A stretch of 64,000 nt of DNA. Origin: Astragalus membranaceus (lineage: Eukaryota; Streptophyta; Magnoliopsida; Fabales; Fabaceae). Both the position numbers and the translations under genes were made by a program. Under the pieces are notes generated by a model that was not told where the DNA came from, ran no database searches, and saw nothing but the letters and a program-made list of their open reading frames with translations. The stretch covers positions 28,191,917-28,255,916 of the forward strand of contig CM076848.1 in assembly GCA_039519185.1 (NCBI GenBank), in the 5' to 3' direction. Below are positions 58,201 through 64,000 of this stretch, piece after piece. Position 1 is the first letter of the stretch. Every line of letters starts with the position of its first letter.

Positions 58201-59440
58201 CATCTTTCGACAGGAACTTTATGGTCCCTACTCCTTCAGCAGTAACTTTACTGTTATCTGCAAACCTTATCTTCTTGCTTATCTGCTCCAGTTCGACAAA
58301 CCACTCCTTGTGACAACACATGTGATTTGAACATTCTGTGTCGAGATACCATTCGACAGACTTCTCTTCAGTCGAATTTGTATCAGCCTTCAACAACAGT
58401 AATTCTGGGTCAGTAGCTGTCATGAATGACAATTCGTCATCATCATTGCTGGCAATGTTGGAGGCATCACCAGTGTTTCCACTGCCCTGCCACACACACA
58501 TTGCACAAGTATTTTGAGCATCACAAGTGAATCCACTTATACAAGTGTTCCCACTATTTTGCTCGCTACTTTCAGCAAGTCCTTCATCGAGTCGAATCTC
58601 ATCTTCGACAGCCATCAGCATTAACTCCTCTGAGTCAGAGTCTGAGTCACCATCATTAGAAAACTTGGCTTCTGCATCTTTATCCCTAGGAACTTTCTTG
58701 TTTTTACACTTTTTCCTATAATGTCCAAATTGCTGACAGTTATAACACTGAACTTTCGACAGGTCTCCCTTCTTCTTGTCGAAATATCCTTGTTCTTTCT
58801 TCTTACTGCTTGATCCCTTTTCTCTACCCTTCTCCTTGTTGCCTGCCTTCCAATTTCTCTTAGAGGAGTATGAAAGCAAGGATTGTTCAGTTTCTTTCTC
58901 TGAACTTCTCTGCCTTATTCTCAATTCATGCGCCTCTAAGGAACCCTGAAGTTCATCTAACTTCAATGTATCTAGGTCCTTGGATTCTTCGATAGCAGTA
59001 ACAACGTAGTCGAATTCCAGGGTTAAGGATCTGAGCACCTTTTCGACTTTATTTACTTCAGTCACAGTTTCACCATTACCTTTCATTTGATTAGTTAATG
59101 CTACTAACCTCGTAATGAATTCTCCAATCGATTCTCCATCTGTCATCTTCAAGCCCTCGTACTGCTTCCTGAGCGACTGTAGACGTATCTTCTTCAGCCT
59201 ATCTGCTCCTCCATACGAGTTCTTTAGGATGTCCCAAGCTGCCTTTGCTGAATCACAGTCGATGATCAGGTTCAGGATGTTGGAATCAACGCATTGGTGA
59301 ATCAAAAACAGCCCTTTTCCATCTTTCTTCCTCAGCGAATGGTGGTTGTTTCTCACCGCTTCAGTGGCGTTTGCTGCCAAGGGTGGAACACCATCATTCA
59401 CAACATCAAGTACATCTTGATATCGAAACAACACCTTCAT
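55298..59440 (-). CDS. gag-pol: Copia gag-pol polyprotein, 1380 codons open
   Basis: Order: gag (RLKKIRLQSLRKQYEGLKM), zinc knuckle CYNCQQFGHYRKKC (about residue 235), protease, integrase with its H-H-C-C part (HRRFGHLNFKSL ... CESCCKSK, about 495-535) and catalytic SDVCGPF / RSDGGGEY / TAERKNRT, RT with LLCLYVDDLLVTG (about 1058) and RNase H with TDSDWSGDRSDRKS, SSCEAEYVAA and DNKSAIDLAKN. The natural start is probably the ATG at 59527-59525 (MAARDNSGGG), 29 codons upstream in frame, but TAG at 59452-59450 separates the two. The protease motif reads LDTECSNHM where D-S/T-G is expected (58334-58342). So the element has at least two likely disabling changes despite its long frame. Lineage probably Tork-like (tentative). 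Confidence 0.92.
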   Translation of the reverse strand: MKVLFRYQDVLDVVNDGVPPLAANATEAVRNNHHSLRKKDGKGLFLIHQCVDSNILNLIIDCDSAKAAWDILKNSYGGADRLKKIRLQSLRKQYEGLKMTDGESIGEFITRLVALTNQMKGNGETVTEVNKVEKVLRSLTLEFDYVVTAIEESKDLDTLKLDELQGSLEAHELRIRQRSSEKETEQSLLSYSSKRNWKAGNKEKGREKGSSSKKKEQGYFDKKKGDLSKVQCYNCQQFGHYRKKCKNKKVPRDKDAEAKFSNDGDSDSDSEELMLMAVEDEIRLDEGLAESSEQNSGNTCISGFTCDAQNTCAMCVWQGSGNTGDASNIASNDDDELSFMTATDPELLLLKADTNSTEEKSVEWYLDTECSNHMCCHKEWFVELEQISKKIRFADNSKVTAEGVGTIKFLSKDGKWCYIQGVFYVPAMKSNLLSIGQMIEKKFTVEMGDNSLSLFDSTKKLIRKVLMQSNRTFKIKLQVVEEHCLQTTVEEEHWKWHRRFGHLNFKSLSQLHEKKMVHGLPAVKVPVEVCESCCKSKQPRNSFKSEVPSRAEKKLEVIFSDVCGPFEVCSLGGNKYFVTFIDEYTRMSWVYLIKRKSEVLEIFKKFKVMIEKQSECAIKTLRSDGGGEYNSHGFVEFCEKEGIVHEVTAPYTPQHNGTAERKNRTILNMVRSMLKEKKLPHSLWGELVATAVYILNKCPTKRLTGKTPEEAWLGRKPSVKHLRIIGSVCYRHVPEQLRSKLDDRAQQMILVGYHSTGAYKLYDPVQKKIVKSRDVVVDESKHWNWEEGCEKPTMMDFDEVSDRDNQNEEVETEEPEEPIAVEPLRRLQRERQRSVRLEGFDTYPDSAITAEGDLTHFALMAEAEPVSLEQALSHKQWKEEMVDELKSIEKNDTWKLVELPKEKKAIGVKWVFKTKVKPNGEVAKYKARLVAKGFLQKPGLDFSEVFAPVARIETIRLVVALASHKGWPLHQLDVKSAFLNGPLEEEVYVFQPPGFESKGKEDKVYKLEKALYGLKQAPRAWNKRIDGFLLAQKFTRCTNEHGVYVKKNGTSTQLLLCLYVDDLLVTGSNEVEVEAFKKVMMSEFEMSDLGHLSYFLGMEFTKTSKGILLHQSKYAADILKRFDMSNCKEVSTPSDTSSKLSKDDEGIEVDATLFKQIVGSLRYLCNTRPDIMFSVGMISRFMEKPKSSHMVAAKRVLRYVKGTQSYGILFPSKSVSKNGNEVFGYTDSDWSGDRSDRKSTSGYVFMYGSTPISWCSKKQSIVALSSCEAEYVAASFAACQASWLSMLLVEIGVHRVEAMKLLIDNKSAIDLAKNPVAHGRSKHIETRYHFLRDQVNNEKLNLEYCCSELQIADAMTKPLQKGRFEELRTMLGMMSLSNVN

Positions 59441-59559
59441 TTGCGCACACTATCGTTCATAATCCTTTCCGTCGAAGATTGGGAGGTTCCCCAGAATACC
59501 TCCACCAGAGTTGTCTCGCGCTGCCATGAATCTTGATAGATTTTGTAAGGATCTAACAA

Positions 59560-59572
59560 GCTCTTGATACCA
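59560..59572 (-). other. Primer binding site of the young Copia element
   Basis: Minus strand TGGTATCAAGAGC three bases inside the 5' LTR; initiator tRNA-Met type, the same as in the element at 531. Confidence 0.85.
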
Positions 59573-59575
59573 GTT

Positions 59576-59851
59576 TGTTGGGGATAAAGACGTGAAAGGG
59601 ACAAGAAAGGAAGTGGCGGCGCTAGAGGGACAAGAGGAATAAGTAGGGCAATATAAAATTAGGTAAAAGTTACACTGAATTTCATAAAGATAGGATTCAG
59701 AATTACATGCTACTGACGTCTATATTTATATACAATGCAACAGGCCCAGGCCCATAATTTCGACTAGCCCATTAACTGGCCCATTTCGACTAGGTTTCTA
59801 ACTACACCTACTATAGTTACAAGCAATAGAATTACAAGGCATATCTCAATA
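59576..59851 (-). repeat. 5' LTR of the young Copia element
   Basis: 276 bp, near-identical to 55014-55290. Contains tatatttatatac as a TATA candidate and two copies of a tttcgactag segment. Confidence 0.93.
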
Positions 59852-60139
59852 AAAATGAGAGAAAAATGGAACGTTATAAGATGTAAGCTCAAATACTACG
59901 TCTATTACCGTCTGAAAAAAATACTATAAACTAGTGAAAGTTATTATAAGTTAGTAATACCAAATATTTCTATTTTATTTCCGCAAACTTATCCGCTATA
60001 AGATATACACCAAACACCACTTATCATCACCTTACCAAAGAGATCGTTAAAGCCAATCATTCTTATTTCCTTGTCTTACGCTTTTGAGGTAAGTAAACTT
60101 CTAAAATCAAACTCTTTGAACAAGTGCCATATGTCTCTA

Positions 60140-60203
60140 ATTTAGATTAGATTTGAGTCATCTTTGGATAAATTTAGATTAGATTTGAGTCATCTTTGGA
60201 TAA
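60140..60203. repeat. Two exact 32-bp tandem units
   Basis: atttagattagatttgagtc followed by atctttggataa, repeated at 60140-60171 and 60172-60203. Confidence 0.9.
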
Positions 60204-60407
60204 AAACTTAATTTAACTTATATAAGATAAGATAAGCACTTTATATTTATAAATCATTTCTATACTAAAACATAAAATAAACTCAAACTGTTTTCATATG
60301 ATCTATAAATTAATTTTATATGTTATCGGTATCATGTATAGTTAATAAGCTGAAAATAACTTTTTTTTTACTCGAAGTTGAAAAAACTTATAAACATAAG
60401 GGCCATT

Positions 60408-60625
60408 TGGATAGAGTTTATTTTGACCTTATGCAAAACAACTCATGCAAATAAATAAGTTTTTATGTATTATTTATAAGCTTTATCAATGTAGTTTATG
60501 AAAAAACAACTTACAGAGATATAATTTTTATTAATGACAACTTTTGAATCAACACAAAACTTATTTATCTTCATAAATTGTTTTTCATAAGCTTAAAAAT
60601 AAGTTGATCAAAACCGACCAGTATA
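60408..60625. mobile_element. MITE-like fragment
   Basis: Begins gggccatttggatagagttta, similar to a common legume MITE terminus, and contains partial self-complementarity (aaataagtttt ... aaaacttattt). No matching terminus or target duplication found. Confidence 0.3.
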
Positions 60626-60796
60626 ACATATTATAAGATATTTCCATATAGGCTATATCAAAGAGTTACCTATGCCAATAATAATAAACTAATTATTTGC
60701 TTCAAAAAAAAATAAACTAATTCAAATTGATGTTTATATTAATCTCAGGTGAAAATCTAAGCTTGATTATCATATCATCAATCGTTTTATAATTTA

Positions 60797-61296
60797 GGCT
60801 TAAATATATGTTTGACCCCTGCAAATATGACCATAATTCATTTAGGCCCCTGTAATTTTTTTTTAAAATGACCCTTGCAAATATTAAGCGTTTACAGTTA
60901 AGCCCCTCTGTTAACTTTCTAATAAAAAAAACTGACGTGGCTAACGGAGATGTCATCAGCATGACATCATCAATGATTAACAGAGAATGATTAACAGAGA
61001 AAGATTGAAACGATTCAGCTCCGCTTCCGACTGTTCCAAAAAAAGGGAATAATTAACACAAAGATTGACACAATTCAAAAACGATAATCTTTCTCTGTTA
61101 ATTTTTCTCTGTTAATCATTCATGGTGTCATGCTGATGTCATCTCCGTTAGGCACGTCAGTTTTTTTGGATGAAAAGTTAACAGGGGGACTTAACTGTAA
61201 ACGCTTAATATTTGCAATAGCCATTTTAAAAAAAAAATTACAGGGGCCTAAATAGATTATGACCAATATTTGTAGAGGCGAAGATATATTTAAGTC
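60797..61296. mobile_element. Fold-back MULE-type MITE, 500 bp
   Basis: Ends GGCTTAAATATA and TATATTTAAGTC, with a perfect 9-bp duplication tataattta (60788-60796 and 61297-61305), typical of Mutator-like elements. The two halves are complementary over most of their length (cttaaatatatgtttg, cctgcaaatat, attaagcgtttacagttaa, gtcatcagcatgac), so it can form a long hairpin. No coding capacity. Confidence 0.88.
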
Positions 61297-61336
61297 TATA
61301 ATTTATATGTGAATATCTCCTAGCTAGCTGTTAAAC

Positions 61337-63256
61337 ATGTCCTCTTCTAATTGGTTCCCAGTCCCCATCGCTCTAATGAATCTGGACGTTGATGCATTCA
61401 CATTCATAACACACACTTTCCCTCTATGCGGTGGATCTGCAATTTTGAATGCAGATTCACCTCATTTGAGCTACACGCAGTTATCACCGGAGGCTACCGA
61501 TTCCAGGTTTCTTCTTTTTCTTTTATTACTGCTCCAATTGGTTTGAATTGATTTTCCTCTTCTCCATTTTTGAGCCAATTCCTCGGTACTTGTTACTTCC
61601 TTTTTACGCAAGTTATTCACTTATTGTCCCAATCATACCAGAATTTATCATAGATATTCAATGACGATGCTAAATAGTGCAAGAAGATTTAAAGCAACTA
61701 TAAAATCTGGTTGTGGTTTTGATTATAGTGACCTATACGCTTCTCATTGAATCCCGATTACTGATAAGTAACGGGAAGAAATAGCTAATATTGCAATATG
61801 AATGTTTTGATTTTATTTGGGTTTTTTTTTATGTACATACATCAATAGACAATAGGAAGTTTTATTTGAAATAACTGGAAAAAATAATACACTATGAAAC
61901 ACAGACACAAACACCAACGAGACACAGACACATAGACACATAGACACAGGTAATAATTTGAAAAGTGGACGTAATTGAAGTATCAGTGTCCGTGCTCAGT
62001 GCTACAGAGATACTACATGTCTTTGTATTATCGTGCTTCTATTATAATGAATGGGTTTTTGTATGTGTTCACTTGATTAAGCATGACTATGCATAAAAAG
62101 ATGAGCATGAATTTGTAAAATGCAGACGTGAAGATTTACTTTCTGTGAATATGAAGCACAGCTCCACCATTTGCTATATATTAAACTTCTATTTTATTTA
62201 TTTATATTATTATGGGTCTTACAGAACAGATTCATTCATTAATATGATCTTATTCTGTCACAGGTAAGCCTCCAGTAGATCAAGAAGAAATACTAATGAT
62301 ATCATAAGATGGGTATTTAATGTATCTGCCAAACCAAAAATCTATACATGTTGTGGTGTATAAGCAGAGATGAAAGGAGGAAATACAAAATTTTCAAAAT
62401 GCTACTGTTGCCTGTAGCACTAATCCTCACCTTAGATATCATTTCTTTGTTTATGTGTGTACTAGTTTGTGGATCAACTAGAAAGCAGAAAATAAATTTT
62501 TGAAAACAAAATAAATGGGGCCTAAAGTCCTTGTGGGCTAATAAGTATTGGTACTGTATTTTAACTTGATTGGAAAAACTAAAATGAAAGCACTTCAACT
62601 GTTTGGTTAAGGAGTTTGTACAAAATGCTGTAATCAATCTCTATAAGTTATAACCAATGCTTTTGGCCTTTCTTCTATCACTTGAATATGTTTATAGAAA
62701 ATACAGGGTAAAGAATAAACTCTGTTAATTGTGTATGTGTATGCTTGCACTCACTTTCATAAACAAGAGCAGATTGAAATTTTCAATTCTTATATCTGTT
62801 GCAGCATGTCCTCGTTGTTTTATTGACTTATAATTATTTTGATTCTTCACATTTTATAGTGGCTGTGCGAACATTTTTCTTACCTGTTTTTTCTTTACTT
62901 TGCTGATGATTTTTCTTTACATATTTTTGCTTCGAATTTCTCATAGAAGCTCCAATTGATTCAATAACAACTACAAACCTGACAAAAAGCAAGGCAAAAT
63001 CTTTAAGTCCCATCATTGAAGCTGGAACAAAAGTTCAACTCGATATTGTGAAGACAGATTCTCCTGAAGTGCATTACAATCAAGAGGTCAGGTCTTCCGA
63101 AAGTGAAGGTTGGTACTTTTTTTTCAATTTTGTTTCAATGATGTTTTTTCTGCCAATAAATGCATGTCTACTTTATTCAAAATTCTGAAATTACATATTC
63201 TGAACTCTTTTCTTAATGCAGTTGTTTCTGAGAATTTGGCTGGCACGATTGTTTAA
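61337..63256 (+). CDS. Hypothetical protein, 148 aa, four-exon model
   Basis: Model: 61337-61506, 62276-62355, 62947-63108, 63222-63256. It starts MSSSNWFPVPIALMNLDVDA and includes SRRNTNDIIRWVFNVSAKPK and LTKSKAKSLSPIIEAGTKVQ, ending SENLAGTIV. All junctions are GT-AG and the phases agree to give 447 bp with a terminal TAA. I do not recognise the family. The third exon is the most protein-like. The weakest point is exon 2: a better-looking acceptor 11 bp upstream (cacag, before 62265) would lead to a stop. It could be the surviving end of a larger gene or a pseudogene. The MULE MITE ends 41 bp upstream of the ATG. Confidence 0.35.
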
Positions 63257-63715
63257 CTATTACACGATTATTACTGGCTCAAGTAGAATGTTAAGTTTTA
63301 GATGACTAGAACATGAAATGGTTCCTCTTCAATGCTAATATTCTAACTTTTTATTCTATTTGGATTGGTTGCTCAGTATGTATCGGAAGTTGTCAAACTG
63401 GAGCAACAACTCTTTTTCCTTTCGCTTGATCAAGTTTTCACGTATACCTATTACATCTTCTTCATAATTGAATTAAGCCTAGCCTAATTTTTGGCAATCT
63501 AATAGCATAATTGTTGAAGTCCGCTTTAAAATCTTAAACTTTGTAATACAATATTATTTAGTTTGTAAAAGTATTCTGATGTTAAATGCAGAAAAAGTAT
63601 TTAGAGACTCTTTTTTAACATGTTCATTACTACACTAGCAATTATCAGAATACTCTAGTTAACACACCGGAAAATTAGAAAAATATTATGTAGAGTATAT
63701 GTTTCATTTTTAGAA

Positions 63716-63910
63716 GGGGAGACTTGGCGCAACAATTGGAGTTGCTGCCATGTGACTAAAAGGACTTAGGTTCAAATCGTGAAATCAGCTTCTTATAAAT
63801 AAAAGGTAAGACTACCTACAATGGATCCACAGACAATTCGGTAGAACCTTGAACCCAGCATGAGAAGAACTTTGTTTCACAAGGTTGCCTGTCTATACGT
63901 TGCTTTTTTT
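63716..63910 (+). mobile_element. Au-type SINE
   Basis: GGGGAGACTTGGCGCAAC... with pol III box A (TGGCGCAACAATTGG, 63725-63739) and box B (GGTTCAAATCG, 63769-63779), the body segment aaggtaagactacctacaat, and the end caaggttgcctg followed by a T-run. This follows the plant Au SINE consensus as I recall it. Target duplications were not resolved. Confidence 0.75.
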
Positions 63911-64000
63911 TACTTGGTGCATATCTCGATTCTTGAGCCTCCTAGATTTGGTATTTGATCAGATTTCTCTTTTGCAGTTTGTAATTATGCCAAGGGTAGA

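Larger units (their letters stand above)
55014..59851 (-). mobile_element. Young, nearly intact Ty1/Copia element, 4838 bp
   Basis: Perfect 5-bp duplication aaaat (55009-55013, 59852-59856), LTRs of 277 and 276 bp differing by two substitutions and one indel, a tRNA-Met PBS and one long gag-pol frame. In element sense the LTR reads TATTGAG...CCAACA, i.e. TA rather than TG at the start in both copies. With two substitutions in ~276 bp and an assumed 1.3e-8 substitutions/site/year, insertion would be roughly 0.3 million years ago (an estimate from an assumed rate). Confidence 0.94.
54832..60043. mobile_element. MITE (hAT-like), split by the young Copia element
   Basis: The left end GGCTCTGTTTGGTAAAA...GTGGTGGATAAGT and right end (reverse complement) CTCTTTGGTAAGGTGATGATAAGTG are similar inverted repeats. 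Apart from the Copia element (55014-59851) and one aaaat copy, about 370 bp remain. The target duplication is not clear, so the exact borders are uncertain. Confidence 0.5.

Noticed and set aside
63725..63779. Possible tRNA gene (box A and box B)
   Set aside because: The boxes are tRNA-like, but there is no cloverleaf, and the downstream body matches the Au SINE pattern.

Overview
This is a plant nuclear window, most likely from a legume with a large, transposon-rich genome (my inference: Fabeae or a close relative). The grounds are spliced genes with GT-AG introns, long AT-rich spacers, stacked LTR retrotransposons of the Copia, Athila and Ogre/Tat lineages, a CACTA transposon with CACTACAAGAAAA ends, several MITEs and an Au-type SINE. 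There are no operons, rRNA or tRNA genes, and no CRISPR. The only confidently recognised host gene is a Golgi-type methyltransferase gene of the PMT24/25/26 class at 20621-24078 on the minus strand. A small four-exon gene of unknown function (61337-63256, plus) is tentative.

Layout. 531-20188 is a Copia element (plus) with 668-682 bp LTRs. Its protease region is split by a 14.1-kb Ogre/Tat-derived element (2258-16373, minus) with a clean atgtg target duplication; that guest encodes only gag. 20621-24970 is the methyltransferase gene with its 5' UTR exon. 25011-26127 is AT-rich repeat sequence. 26128-52283 is one decayed Athila-lineage Gypsy element (A, plus). It carries in its 5' LTR a CACTA transposon (26631-32819), itself hit by a hAT MITE (27401-28050). 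In its integrase it carries an Ogre-type solo LTR (37240-39413). In its env-like region it carries an inverted Athila relative (B, 40326-47094) followed by a duplicated copy of the solo-LTR/env junction. 52284-54831 is unassigned. 54832-60043 is a MITE split by a young, almost intact Copia element (55014-59851, minus). 60797-61296 is a fold-back MULE-type MITE with a 9-bp duplication, just upstream of the small gene model; an Au SINE lies at 63716-63910.

The retroelements look like partial, mutually incomplete copies. The Ogre derivative has gag only, Athila B has gag and protease only, and Athila A has gag joined to RNase H plus integrase; all would need enzymes from other copies.

The least expected signals are structural. 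The Ogre LTRs hold arrays of short hairpins with one fixed 21-nt loop and arms that change together. A second two-hairpin module recurs six times with compensatory stem changes. The two Athila elements carry many dispersed 15-bp quasi-palindromic units whose arms read ATGCT/AGCAT throughout A but GTGCA/TGCAC throughout B. The CACTA element contains a 271-bp near-perfect inverted duplication with a 24-nt loop.
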